Shown one piece after another: positions 27,101 through 35,656 of a stretch of 64,000 nt of DNA. The position numbers were made by a program, and so were the translations under genes. The notes beneath the pieces were generated by a model. That model was not told the origin of the DNA. It made no database searches and worked only from the letters and a program-made list of their open reading frames with translations. Position 1 is the first letter of the stretch. Every line of letters begins with the position of its first letter. Source of the stretch: Clostridium transplantifaecale. Lineage in GTDB: Bacteria > Bacillota > Clostridia > Lachnospirales > Lachnospiraceae. Location of the stretch: assembly GCF_900626075.1 (NCBI RefSeq), contig NZ_UYZY01000004.1, positions 186,001-250,000 on the forward strand. Reading direction: 5' to 3'.

Positions 27101-27881
27101 GATAGATGCCGTACCGCGGGAGAGCAAGAGAACAGCCTGGACATTCTTTGCGGTGACAGTTCTTTTATTCCTGTTTTCAACCTGGTATACAAAGTTTAAT
27201 CCAATGGAGGTAATTGTGTCCCAGGGAGAATTCTGGAGGTTCATTTTTGTGGACTTCCTGCCGCCGAAGTTCAGCCGGTGGGATCAGCTCCTGGAGGCCA
27301 TTCTCCAGACATTTTATATGGCGGCCGGGGCAACCGGGGTATCCGCGGTCATTGCATTCTTTTTGTCTCTGCTCGGGACACCCGTCATATGCCCTGTAAA
27401 GCCGGTAAACTTTCTGGTCAGGGCGTTTGCTTCGGTGCTGAGAAATATACCCGCCCTTGTGTGGGCTTTTATCCTGGTGGCGGCATTCGGGATAGGGACG
27501 GCCGTGGGCGTGCTGGCTCTTATTATCGCAACAACCGGTTTTCTGATCCGCTCATTTATAGAGACAATCGACGAGGCGGCAGGGGAAAATATGGAGGCGC
27601 TCCGTTCTACGGGAGCGGGAATCCTGCCGGTTATAACGCAGAGTATCCTGCCTGCCTCCCTCCCGGGCTTTATTGCCTGGTTTCTGTACTGCATAGAGAC
27701 GAATATCAGGGCATCCACCATCCTCGGCATGGTGGGCGCCGGCGGAATCGGCCTTCTGATGACCGGATACATCAAACAGTATAATTACCATGCGGCATCC
27801 GCCGTTATTATAGCGATTGCCCTGATTATTATCGCGGTGAACCTCCTCACGGATTATCTGAGGAAAATCACACTGCGTTAA
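27087..27881 (+). CDS. phnE: Phosphonate ABC transporter permease (first copy)
   Basis: 264-residue permease with about six membrane spans. The EAA-type loop that docks the ATPase reads AAGENMEALRSTGAGILPVI. Start ATG 27087 follows GGGAGGTGA inside the end of phnC; GTG 27078 overlaps that site. Family features include RNIPALVWAFILVAAFGIG and ASTILGMVGAGGIG. Confidence 0.93.
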   Translation: MAGDKIDAVPRESKRTAWTFFAVTVLLFLFSTWYTKFNPMEVIVSQGEFWRFIFVDFLPPKFSRWDQLLEAILQTFYMAAGATGVSAVIAFFLSLLGTPVICPVKPVNFLVRAFASVLRNIPALVWAFILVAAFGIGTAVGVLALIIATTGFLIRSFIETIDEAAGENMEALRSTGAGILPVITQSILPASLPGFIAWFLYCIETNIRASTILGMVGAGGIGLLMTGYIKQYNYHAASAVIIAIALIIIAVNLLTDYLRKITLR

Positions 27882-27947
27882 TTCGGCCGGTACGGCATAT
27901 TAACAGAAACAGAATATTTTATAAAGACAGATAAAGGAGGAGCAGCT

Positions 27948-28808
27948 ATGCAGCCAAATGGTACAGAAATTACAGCAGGCGTACAGATGCCGGTCTGGAG
28001 AACCGGAAGACGGCGTCCGGCGCCGGAAAAAATAGCGGTGGCAGACTGGAAACGAGATCTTCCACTATACATATTCCTGGCGGCGGCCGCCATTCTTACA
28101 ATTGCATCCTTTGCCCTGCTGAATATGGACTGGGTAAAGGTAGCGTCACGTATTCCCAAATTTGCGGATGTGGTATATCAGATGCTGCACTTTTCTACGG
28201 AACGTTTTTCCATCACGCTCACGACCCTGATGGAAACAATTACGGTGACGATCCTGGCTACAATCTACGGAATGGCGGCGGGCCTGGCCGCAGGTGCGCT
28301 GGGGGCGAGAAATATTACACCGTGGAAACCGCTATCCGTTATTCTTCAGAGCTTTTTTGCACTTCTCCGCTCGGTTCCCACGGTGGTGTGGGTGCTGCTT
28401 GTCCTGGCATGTCTGGGATTTGGCCCGGCGGCGGGAATTGTGGGTCTGAGCTTTCATGTGGTGGCTTTTTTCGGAAAAGTATTTGCACAGGCATTTGAGG
28501 AGGTTCCCGAGGAAACGATAGAGGCGCTCAGGGCAACCGGTGCAAACCGGATTCAAGTGTTTTTCGGAGCAGTTCTTCCGTCTTCGTTTACAGCCCTGAT
28601 TGCCTGGACCGCGCTGCGGTTTGAAATCAATTTCTCGGAGGCGTCCATCCTTGGGATGGTGGGAGCGGGAGGAGTCGGGTATACCATCATGGCGGCTATG
28701 AACGGTTACAAACTCGGCAGGGCCGGACTGGCCGTGCTGCTGATATTCCTGTTTGCCTATATGGTGGAGGCGCTGAGCACCGCAATAAAACAGAAAATAA
28801 AACTCTGA
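27948..28808 (+). CDS. phnE: Phosphonate ABC transporter permease (second copy)
   Basis: 286-residue permease with an N-terminal cytoplasmic extension of about 45 residues rich in Arg and Pro, then about six membrane spans. The EAA-type loop reads EVPEETIEALRATGANRIQV, and the segment LRSVPTVVWVLLVLACLGFG matches the first permease. The two probably form a heterodimer with PhnC and PhnD, as in several Firmicutes phosphonate importers. ATG follows AAAGGAGGAG. Confidence 0.92.
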   Translation: MQPNGTEITAGVQMPVWRTGRRRPAPEKIAVADWKRDLPLYIFLAAAAILTIASFALLNMDWVKVASRIPKFADVVYQMLHFSTERFSITLTTLMETITVTILATIYGMAAGLAAGALGARNITPWKPLSVILQSFFALLRSVPTVVWVLLVLACLGFGPAAGIVGLSFHVVAFFGKVFAQAFEEVPEETIEALRATGANRIQVFFGAVLPSSFTALIAWTALRFEINFSEASILGMVGAGGVGYTIMAAMNGYKLGRAGLAVLLIFLFAYMVEALSTAIKQKIKL

Positions 28809-28879
28809 CAGGAAGGAACTACTACGGGTTCCGGAAGAAGATGGGATCTGAAAATCAATTAAGAAAGAGTGGATGGAAC

Positions 28880-29326
28880 ATGGATAAAAAAGAATTCAGC
28901 CGTATTCTTCTGCGGGCATCCAGAAAAGAAGTCATAGGGATGGCAAAGGAAGCGGAAAAGAACCACAGGATTACCCTGCTGAAAGAACCGGCCAGGACGA
29001 TGGTGATGCTGCGGGTGAAGGAACCCGTAAAACAGAGCGTTTTCTACATTGGAGAGATGCTGGCCTGCCACTGTGTGGTGGAAGTGGACGGTGTCCAGGG
29101 AGCGGCGGTTATGGCCGGCGATGACTTTGAAAAGGTGAAAAGCGCCGCCGTCCTGGATGCGGTGCATACGGGAAAAATGAAAGAGGCCGGGGAACTGGAA
29201 GGGAAAATGCGGCGTCTCGGCAGAAAACAGCAGAAAAAACGCGAGGCGGAAGCAGCCATATACCGCGGGACAAAAGTGGATTTTCATGTGATGGAGGATG
29301 GCGATGGACACGAAGCACAGATTTGA
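28880..29326 (+). CDS. phnG: C-P lyase core subunit PhnG
   Basis: 148-residue PhnG, which with PhnI (and PhnH, PhnL) makes the ribose 1-phosphonate 5-triphosphate from phosphonate and ATP. The start MDKKEFSRILLRASRKEV, the segment VKEPVKQSVFYIGEMLACHC and the core VEVDGVQGAAVMAGDD match the family. ATG 28841 is in frame and has GGAAGAAG before it, but adds 13 residues not typical of PhnG; I use 28880. The C-terminal part is very basic. Confidence 0.9.
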   Translation: MDKKEFSRILLRASRKEVIGMAKEAEKNHRITLLKEPARTMVMLRVKEPVKQSVFYIGEMLACHCVVEVDGVQGAAVMAGDDFEKVKSAAVLDAVHTGKMKEAGELEGKMRRLGRKQQKKREAEAAIYRGTKVDFHVMEDGDGHEAQI

Positions 29327-29891
29327 TTTTGTACACGATGCGCAGGGTATGTTCCGCCTGCTTTTAGATGCGATGGCTAATCCGGGAAGAGTGGGAGAGG
29401 CGGGGGAATATGCTGAGAAATTCGAAACGGCCGGAGATTCCGGAAAAAACGGAATCTGGCTGGCTCTCGCGGCCGTGCTGCTGGACAATGAGGTAACATA
29501 CTGGAGTAATATTGAAAAAAAAGTAAAAGATGAAATACACTTCCTGACCGGAGCCATGGAATCGGAAATGGAACAGGCCGATTATCTTTTCGTGGACGGG
29601 AATGAGGATCCGGAGGCCGTAATGGCAAAAGTCAAGTCAGGAACACATACGGAGCCGGAGAAAAGCGCGCTTCTGGTAATCAGGGAGAAAGAAGTCCCCG
29701 ACATCAGCCGGACATTCCACGGACCGGGCATCCCGCCAAAAGGGCGCCGCGTCTTTCTGGGCGGGAGAGAACAAAGATGGATAGATGCACGCAATAACGC
29801 GGGTTTTGAGTATCCGTGCGGAATTGAACTTATGTTTGTGAGATGGGACGGCAGTTTCCTGATTATCACGAGAAAGGCGGGTGAGCAGTAA
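29304..29891 (+). CDS. phnH: C-P lyase core subunit PhnH
   Basis: About 195 residues. The start MDTKHRFDFVHDAQGMFRLL and the motif MANPGRVGEA are typical of PhnH, as are GPGIPPKGRRVFLGG and the late GIELMFVRWDGSF. Start ATG 29304 lies six bases after GGAGG; ATG 29298 touches that site. It overlaps the end of phnG by 23 bases, a sign of translational coupling. Confidence 0.92.
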   Translation: MDTKHRFDFVHDAQGMFRLLLDAMANPGRVGEAGEYAEKFETAGDSGKNGIWLALAAVLLDNEVTYWSNIEKKVKDEIHFLTGAMESEMEQADYLFVDGNEDPEAVMAKVKSGTHTEPEKSALLVIREKEVPDISRTFHGPGIPPKGRRVFLGGREQRWIDARNNAGFEYPCGIELMFVRWDGSFLIITRKAGEQ

Positions 29892-29892
29892 A

Positions 29893-31038
29893 ATGGCATA
29901 TGTCGCAGTTACAGGCGGCCAGAAGGCCGTCAGACGCTCAACGGAGCTTTTAAAACGCTGCCGTACAAAGGGCAGAAAGAGTTTGGAACTCAGAGCTCTG
30001 GAAAACAGAATGGAACTGTTGATCCACCGTGTTATGAGCGAGGCGGGTTTTTACGCCCCCTCCTATGCATCCCTGGCCCTGAAACAGTCGGAGGGTTCGG
30101 TGGAAGAGGCTGTCTTCCTGCTCAGGGCCTACCGTTCCACACTTTCACGGGATTATTACAGCAAACCCCTGGAGGGGGAACAGATACGCCTGATAAGAAG
30201 AATTTCAGCAGCGTTTAAAGACGTTGCCGGCGGTCAGTTTCTGGGGGCTACCTATGACTATACACACCGCCTTCTGGATTTTTCCCTGAGCCATGAAACC
30301 CCGGAAGATGAACGACTAATCAAAGAAGAATGGAACCGCTATAAGGAACGGGCGGCAGAAATTACAGCTCCGAGAGTGTCAGGATTCCTCAGACAGGAAG
30401 GGATTATTACGGAGAAAATAGACACCTCTGAACCGGTAGACATAACGCAAAATCCGCTGACGTTCCCGGCTCCCCGCTCAGCCATATTGCAGACGTTAAC
30501 CAGGGCGGATACCGGCTATGTAAGCGGCCTTGCTTATGCGGGAATCAGAGGTTTCGGTTCTTCGCACCCAACCGTAGGGGAGCTTCGCACCGGGGAACTG
30601 GAGGTGGTGATAGAGCACCCTGTATATGAGGGTGAGGAAATGGTTGCAGGGGAGATACTTGTGACCGAGGTGGAATCTTTTTTCCCGGAAGAAGTGAGCA
30701 GGGAGGACGAAAGCGATCCTCTCAGAAAAATGCAGTCCGGGCAGGGAGACAAGGCGGATCGCAATACAAATTGTCTGAGCCTGGCGGTGGGCTACGGCAT
30801 GGTATTTGGAAGAAATGATACAAAGGCCATTGCGATGTCAATTCTCGACCGCATGATGGACATGGAGGGTGACACCATCCTTCAGAATCAGGAATTTGTC
30901 CTGCTCCACGGGGATTGCCTGGAAATGAACGGATTTATTTCGCATCTGAAACTGCCTCATTATGTCACGTTCCAGTCTAAACTGGACCGCGTGCGCCATA
31001 CAAAACAGGAGGAACCACATCATGGATCAAAACTATAA
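29893..31038 (+). CDS. phnI: C-P lyase core subunit PhnI
   Basis: 381-residue PhnI, the nucleosidase-like partner in the C-P lyase core complex. MAYVAVTGGQKAVRRSTELL is the family's start, and later segments such as GHTHRLLDFSLSHE-like YDYTHRLLDFSLSHE, LAYAGIRGFGSSHPTVGELR and NTNCLSLAVGYGMVFGRND are conserved. GTG 29881 is in frame but ATG 29893 gives the expected N-terminus. It overlaps phnJ by 17 bases. Confidence 0.93.
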   Translation: MAYVAVTGGQKAVRRSTELLKRCRTKGRKSLELRALENRMELLIHRVMSEAGFYAPSYASLALKQSEGSVEEAVFLLRAYRSTLSRDYYSKPLEGEQIRLIRRISAAFKDVAGGQFLGATYDYTHRLLDFSLSHETPEDERLIKEEWNRYKERAAEITAPRVSGFLRQEGIITEKIDTSEPVDITQNPLTFPAPRSAILQTLTRADTGYVSGLAYAGIRGFGSSHPTVGELRTGELEVVIEHPVYEGEEMVAGEILVTEVESFFPEEVSREDESDPLRKMQSGQGDKADRNTNCLSLAVGYGMVFGRNDTKAIAMSILDRMMDMEGDTILQNQEFVLLHGDCLEMNGFISHLKLPHYVTFQSKLDRVRHTKQEEPHHGSKL

Positions 31039-31873
31039 TTTCGGCTTTCTGGATGAGCATTCCAAACGGGCCATCCGAAAAGCTCTGTTAAAAGCGGTGG
31101 CCATACCGGGATACCAGGTGCCGTTTGGTTCCAGAGAGCTTCCGATTGGAAGGGGATGGGGGACGGGAGGCATACAGGTCACACTGTCCATAATCGGAGC
31201 GAAAGACCGCCTGAAAGTGATTGACCAGGGAAGTGATGACAGCGTGAACGCCATCTCAATCCGTAATTTTGTGACCACCTGTACCGGCGTAGAGACGACG
31301 ACGGATTCCGAAGCTGCGACGGTCATTCAGACCAGGCACCGCATTCCGGAGGTTCCGCTGAGGAATGATCAGATACTTGTCCTGCAGGTACCGCTTCCGG
31401 AACCGCTGCGTATGGTAGAGCCGCTTGAATCGGTGACAAAGAAGATGCACGGTGAGATGGATTATGCGGCCGTCTGGCTGGCGCTTTATGAAAATATCGT
31501 GAGGGTCGGGGAAATTGAGCTGGGAGCCGACTATCCCGTTATGGCGGAAGAGAGGTATATCATGCAGCCGTCTCCGATTCCGCGTTTCGATAACCCGAAG
31601 CTGAATATGAGCCCGGCCCTGTATCTGTTCGGCGCAGGGAGGGAGAAGAAAATTTACGCGGTTCCGCCTTATACCAGGATCGAGTCTCTGGGCTTTGAGG
31701 ATTATCCCTTCAGGACAGAGGATATGTCGGGAAAAACATGCTGCCTCTGCGGAGCTTCGGGCGTGTTTATGGACGAATTTTTTGATTCAGTGACAGGGGA
31801 GAAAAAATACCAGTGCTCTGACAGCGGATACTGCCAGAAACGGAGAAAGAGGTTAAAAAAGCATGGAAAATAA
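31022..31873 (+). CDS. phnJ: C-P lyase PhnJ (radical SAM, carbon-phosphorus bond cleavage)
   Basis: 283 residues. Cleaves the C-P bond of 5-phosphoribosyl 1-phosphonate with an iron-sulfur cluster and SAM. The cluster cysteines match the known PhnJ spacing exactly: C240, C243, C265 and C271 (CxxC, 21 residues, C, five residues, C). The glycine that carries a radical in the Escherichia coli enzyme corresponds to G30 in AIPGYQVPFG. From methylphosphonate the products would be methane and a cyclic ribose phosphate. ATG 31022 follows GGAGGAACC within phnI. Confidence 0.96.
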   Translation: MDQNYNFGFLDEHSKRAIRKALLKAVAIPGYQVPFGSRELPIGRGWGTGGIQVTLSIIGAKDRLKVIDQGSDDSVNAISIRNFVTTCTGVETTTDSEAATVIQTRHRIPEVPLRNDQILVLQVPLPEPLRMVEPLESVTKKMHGEMDYAAVWLALYENIVRVGEIELGADYPVMAEERYIMQPSPIPRFDNPKLNMSPALYLFGAGREKKIYAVPPYTRIESLGFEDYPFRTEDMSGKTCCLCGASGVFMDEFFDSVTGEKKYQCSDSGYCQKRRKRLKKHGK

Positions 31874-32699
31874 GACTGCGCTGCGGCTTAATCATCTTGT
31901 GGTAAAACATGGCCCCGGCTGTCCCGTCTGCGAGAAAGACAGTTCCGCCCTGGAGAGGAACCGCTGTCCGCACTGCGGTACAATCTGGGCGGTGCGCGAT
32001 GTTTCGATCGAAGTTTACAAAGGGGAAATCCTGGGGGTGGTAGGGGAGTCCGGCTCGGGAAAATCCACTCTGATGAAGGCGCTTTATATGGATCAGGAGC
32101 CGACATCGGGCAGCTATTATCTGGACTGCTATCATGAGGGGGCGGAGGATATCTATGAGGCCTCCGTACAACAGAAAAAGTATATCAGAAACTACCTGCT
32201 GGGTATGGTGTATCAGAATCCCCATCTGGGCCTCAGGATGTTTTTTTCCACCGGAGCGAATGTGGCGGAGAAACTGATAGCGGCAGGCAGCAGGAATGTG
32301 GCGGAGATGATGGGAAAAACAGATGCGCTTCTGGAGCATATGGAGGTACCCGTCAACCGGGTAAAAGAGCCGCCGAGGAACTTTTCAGGCGGCATGCAGC
32401 AGAGAGTGCAGATTGCAAAAGCGGTGGCAAACCATCCGCCGATTCTGTTTCTGGATGAGGTGACGACCGGCCTTGATCTGTCGGTACAGGCTAAGGTTCT
32501 GGATCTGGTCAAACGGATTCAGAGGGAGTTTGACATTACAATGATTGTCGTGAGTCATGACCTGGCCGTGATCAGGATGCTGGCGGACAGGACGATTGTC
32601 ATGCTGGACGGCCGCATCGTAGAGCGGGGACTGACCGACCAGATTATGGAGGATCCGCAGCACGTTTATACGCAGACACTGGTCAACTCCCTGCTTTAA
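31863..32699 (+). CDS. phnK: C-P lyase ABC-type ATPase PhnK with an added four-cysteine zinc-knuckle-like insert
   Basis: 278-residue ABC ATPase that binds the C-P lyase core near PhnJ. Walker A is [14 protein letters not shown], signature FSGGMQQRVQIAKAV, Walker B ILFLDEVTTGLD. Ahead of Walker A there is an insert with C20-x2-C23-x11-C35-x2-C38 (CPVCEKDSSALERNRCPHC), which looks like a zinc ribbon or rubredoxin-like knuckle and is absent from the Escherichia coli protein as I remember it. Overlaps phnJ by 11 bases. Confidence 0.92.
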   Translation: MENKTALRLNHLVVKHGPGCPVCEKDSSALERNRCPHCGTIWAVRDVSIEVYKGEILGVVGESGSGKSTLMKALYMDQEPTSGSYYLDCYHEGAEDIYEASVQQKKYIRNYLLGMVYQNPHLGLRMFFSTGANVAEKLIAAGSRNVAEMMGKTDALLEHMEVPVNRVKEPPRNFSGGMQQRVQIAKAVANHPPILFLDEVTTGLDLSVQAKVLDLVKRIQREFDITMIVVSHDLAVIRMLADRTIVMLDGRIVERGLTDQIMEDPQHVYTQTLVNSLL

Positions 32700-32743
32700 G
32701 TGCATTAGGGAAAGGCGGCCTTTTTAATGACAAGGAGTATAAT

Positions 32744-33955
32744 ATGAAAAAATGTTTTTACAACGGAATGCTCGTCCTGCCGGATAAACTGCTGTGCGGC
32801 TATGCTATGATTGTACAGGACGGGGTGATACAAAAAATCTGCCCGGAAAAGGAAGCGGAGCAGGAAAAATCGGGTTCGGCAGAGTATATCGACCTCAGGG
32901 GACGGTATGTACTGCCCGGTTTTATCGACATCCATTCCGACTATATAGAGGGGATTATCCAGCCCAGGCCGAGCAGCATGATGGACTTTGAGTCCAGCAT
33001 CTACGAGGCGGAACGCCATCTAATCAGCCACGGGATTACGACAATCTATCATTCACTCTCCCTTGTAAAGGAGAAATACGATTTTGAGCGGCTGTCGGTG
33101 AGAAACAGGGAGAATGTAGACCGGCTGGTAAAAATCCTTAAAAATTTCGATCATCAGGCCCATCTGATCCACAACCATTTCCACGCGCGCTATGAGCTTG
33201 ACAATCCTGAGCTGTTTGAATATCTGGAAGGACTTCTGGAAGAAGGATATGTGCAGGAGCTGTCATTCATGGATCATACGCCGGGGCAGGGCCAGTACAG
33301 GGATCTGGAGCAGTATGCATCCTCCGTGCGGGAATGGAAAGGAATCCGTACAGATGAAGAATTTGAGAGCTTTCTGGAAGAGAGCAGGTGCAAACCGATG
33401 GTTTCCCATGAAATGCTCAAGAAACTTTCCAGGCTGGCGGCCAGTAAAGGGATTCCCCTTGCTTCTCATGACGATGACAGCACAGGCAAGCTTGATTTTA
33501 TTGAAAATGAATACCATGTCAATATTTCAGAGTTCCCTATCACAATGGAGGTGGCCAAAAAAGCCCACGATGACGGTTTGTGGGTGGTGGCAGGAGCGCC
33601 CAATGTCATGCTGGGAGGCAGCCACGCCGGAAACCTGAATGCCGAGGAGGCTATCCGGGCAGGTAATGTGGACATATTATGCTCTGATTATTATCCGGCG
33701 GCCATGCTCCAGGCAGTTTTCAGGCTATGGAAGAACGGTTCGGCAAAACTTCATGACGCGGTGAAAATGGTGAGTTTAAATCCGGCAAAAGCAGTGAAAA
33801 TCGATGGGGATTACGGTTCTCTCGAGGAGGGAAAACGGGCCGATATCCTGGTTGTCAACGTGATAGAAGGGCATCCGTCTGTGGAGCGGTGCTATGTGGA
33901 CGGCGAGATGGCGCTCCAGTTCCGTTATGATATGAGAAAAGGGGTGGCATGTTGA
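32744..33955 (+). CDS. phnM: Ribose 1-methylphosphonate 5-triphosphate diphosphatase
   Basis: 403-residue amidohydrolase-superfamily enzyme that removes pyrophosphate from the phosphonate-triphosphate intermediate before PhnJ acts. Metal motifs: GFIDIHSDYIEG near residue 66 (HxD), HNHFHARYEL, and LASHDDDS. The C-terminal NPAKAVKIDGDYGSLEEGKR is typical of this superfamily. ATG follows AAGGAG. The gene order K-M-L places phnM inside the two ATPase genes. Confidence 0.93.
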   Translation: MKKCFYNGMLVLPDKLLCGYAMIVQDGVIQKICPEKEAEQEKSGSAEYIDLRGRYVLPGFIDIHSDYIEGIIQPRPSSMMDFESSIYEAERHLISHGITTIYHSLSLVKEKYDFERLSVRNRENVDRLVKILKNFDHQAHLIHNHFHARYELDNPELFEYLEGLLEEGYVQELSFMDHTPGQGQYRDLEQYASSVREWKGIRTDEEFESFLEESRCKPMVSHEMLKKLSRLAASKGIPLASHDDDSTGKLDFIENEYHVNISEFPITMEVAKKAHDDGLWVVAGAPNVMLGGSHAGNLNAEEAIRAGNVDILCSDYYPAAMLQAVFRLWKNGSAKLHDAVKMVSLNPAKAVKIDGDYGSLEEGKRADILVVNVIEGHPSVERCYVDGEMALQFRYDMRKGVAC

Positions 33956-34653
33956 TAGAAATAAAAAACCTGAAAAAAGAATTTACAATGCACATAAGGG
34001 GAGGCACGGTCATCCCCAGTTTCTCCGGAGTTTCCCTCAAAGTAGAGAGGGGACAGCTCCTGGCAATTACAGGCCCCAGCGGAATCGGTAAATCGTCCCT
34101 TCTCAAATGCGTTTACCGCACATATCTGCCTACAGAAGGAGAAATTCTCTATGAAAAAGAGGACGGAGGCGTGATCGATCTGGCACAGGCGGACGACAGG
34201 GAAATCATCGGGATACGTCATCAGGAAATGGGATATGTATCCCAGTTTTTCCATGTCCTGCCCCGGGTTCCTGCAATTGATATTCTGATGGATCCGCTCA
34301 TGGAACGCGGTACGGACCGGAAGGAGGCAAGGGAGAGGGCAGAGGAACTGCTTGAGTACGCGGGACTTGGAAAAACCCTGTGGGAGATGTATCCTTCCAC
34401 CTTCAGCGGGGGAGAGAAGCAGAGGCTGAATATTCTCCATGCTATTATTACAAAGCCCAGGTTTCTGCTCCTGGATGAGCCGACCGCCTCGCTTGACAGG
34501 GGATATAAAGGAAAAATTATGGATTTAATTACGGAACTGAAGAGCGAAGGTACGGCTATGCTGGGCGTTTTCCATGACCAGGATGCCCTGCACACTCTGA
34601 GCGATATCAGATACGATCTGGTGCAGGGAGAATACTGTGATGTGAAAAACTGA
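33949..34653 (+). CDS. phnL: C-P lyase ABC-type ATPase PhnL
   Basis: 234-residue ABC ATPase associated with the C-P lyase core. Walker A is GPSGIGKSSLLKC, signature FSGGEKQRLNILHAI, Walker B FLLLDEPTASLD. The N-terminal strand MLIEIKNLKKEFTMHIRGG is as in other PhnL proteins. It overlaps phnM by seven bases. No phnN follows. Confidence 0.92.
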   Translation: MLIEIKNLKKEFTMHIRGGTVIPSFSGVSLKVERGQLLAITGPSGIGKSSLLKCVYRTYLPTEGEILYEKEDGGVIDLAQADDREIIGIRHQEMGYVSQFFHVLPRVPAIDILMDPLMERGTDRKEARERAEELLEYAGLGKTLWEMYPSTFSGGEKQRLNILHAIITKPRFLLLDEPTASLDRGYKGKIMDLITELKSEGTAMLGVFHDQDALHTLSDIRYDLVQGEYCDVKN

Positions 34654-34702
34654 TGCATTATCATGAAAGCAATTACGAATTAATCATTAAGGGGGCAAAA
34701 GA

Positions 34703-35524
34703 ATGAGGGCAGATCTTCATATGCACAGCCGCTGGTCCGACGGTTCTCTGGAGGTAGCCCAGCTCATCGGGCTTGGAAAAAAATCAGGACTGTCCGTAAT
34801 GGCAGTTACAGACCATGACACAATGGAAGGGCAGGAGGAAGTGCGTGATGAGGGGCGCAGACAGGGGATGCGGGTGCTGAACGGAGTGGAGATATCTGCT
34901 TTCAGCCCCGAGACGGGACGGAAGGTCCATATTCTGGGCTATAACATCAGCGATGAAAAGACCGTCACAGACACGCTGCGCCCTTTCCTTCTGGAACGTC
35001 ATGAAGCAGCGCTGTGCGCGGCGGAGCAGGTATCACAGGCAGGCTATGCGGTAAATATTGAAGAGATTCTTCCCTATGTGGGGAAGGGGCAATTTCTCTA
35101 CAAACAGCATATTATGCATGCTCTGGCCGATCGCGGATATACGACGTCCATTTATGGGGAACTCTATAAAAAGCTGTTTGGAAAAAATGGAATTGCAGTC
35201 ATAAAAAGCAGATATATACCGGTACATGAAGCCGTGAGGCTGGTGGCAGAGTGCGGGGGAAGTCCGGTGCTGGCCCATCCTTACCAGTATGATTCCATGG
35301 ATTTGGTGCCGTCGCTTCTGCGCTATGGCCTGAAAGGAATCGAGTATTGCCATCCGACCCAGTCGAACGGAAGAAAGATTCGGGTAGAAGAGACGGCGAT
35401 GGCATTTGGCCTGTTTCTGACGGGGGGAAGCGACGCCCACGGTTTGTATTCCGAGTCGGCTTATCCGCTGGGATTTACGGAATTCAGGATGGAGGAAAAT
35501 CATCCGCTGCTGCACAGGCGCTGA
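34703..35524 (+). CDS. PHP-domain phosphodiesterase, probable phosphoribosyl 1,2-cyclic phosphate hydrolase (PhnPP type)
   Basis: 273-residue PHP-family metal enzyme: MRADLHMHSRWSDGS, AVTDHDTMEG, VEISAF and the late GGSDAHG are the metal motifs. As the last gene of a C-P lyase operon lacking phnP and phnN, it most likely opens the cyclic ribose phosphate left by PhnJ. A PHP-type enzyme of this kind (PhnPP) is known from Eggerthella and releases ribose 5-phosphate and phosphate. A generic nucleotide phosphoesterase role is the alternative. ATG 34703 follows AAGGGGGC. Confidence 0.88.
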   Translation: MRADLHMHSRWSDGSLEVAQLIGLGKKSGLSVMAVTDHDTMEGQEEVRDEGRRQGMRVLNGVEISAFSPETGRKVHILGYNISDEKTVTDTLRPFLLERHEAALCAAEQVSQAGYAVNIEEILPYVGKGQFLYKQHIMHALADRGYTTSIYGELYKKLFGKNGIAVIKSRYIPVHEAVRLVAECGGSPVLAHPYQYDSMDLVPSLLRYGLKGIEYCHPTQSNGRKIRVEETAMAFGLFLTGGSDAHGLYSESAYPLGFTEFRMEENHPLLHRR

Positions 35525-35576
35525 GCTGTGTGCGGAATAAAAATTTAAAATATAAAAGACTGCATTGGAGCATATG

Positions 35577-35620
35577 AAGCCCGGCAAAGAACAGATAATC
35601 CTGTTTTGGCCGGGCTTTTA
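35577..35620. terminator. Terminator after the phosphonate operon, related to the hairpin at 42609
   Basis: Stem AAGCCCGGC (35577-35585) with GCCGGGCTT (35609-35617), inner ACAG/CTGT pairing, then T residues. It lies between convergent genes. The sequence from GGAGCA through CCTGTTTT is nearly the same as at 42600-42640, with paired changes in the stem (see findings). Confidence 0.8.
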
Positions 35621-35656
35621 TTTTGTGGAAAGTGCTCATGACGTCCCTGTCTCCGG

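Noticed and set aside
27278..27784. 168-codon frame overlapping phnE in another frame
   Set aside because: Rich in Gly, Arg and Tyr as expected of a frame-shifted reading; phnE is certain.
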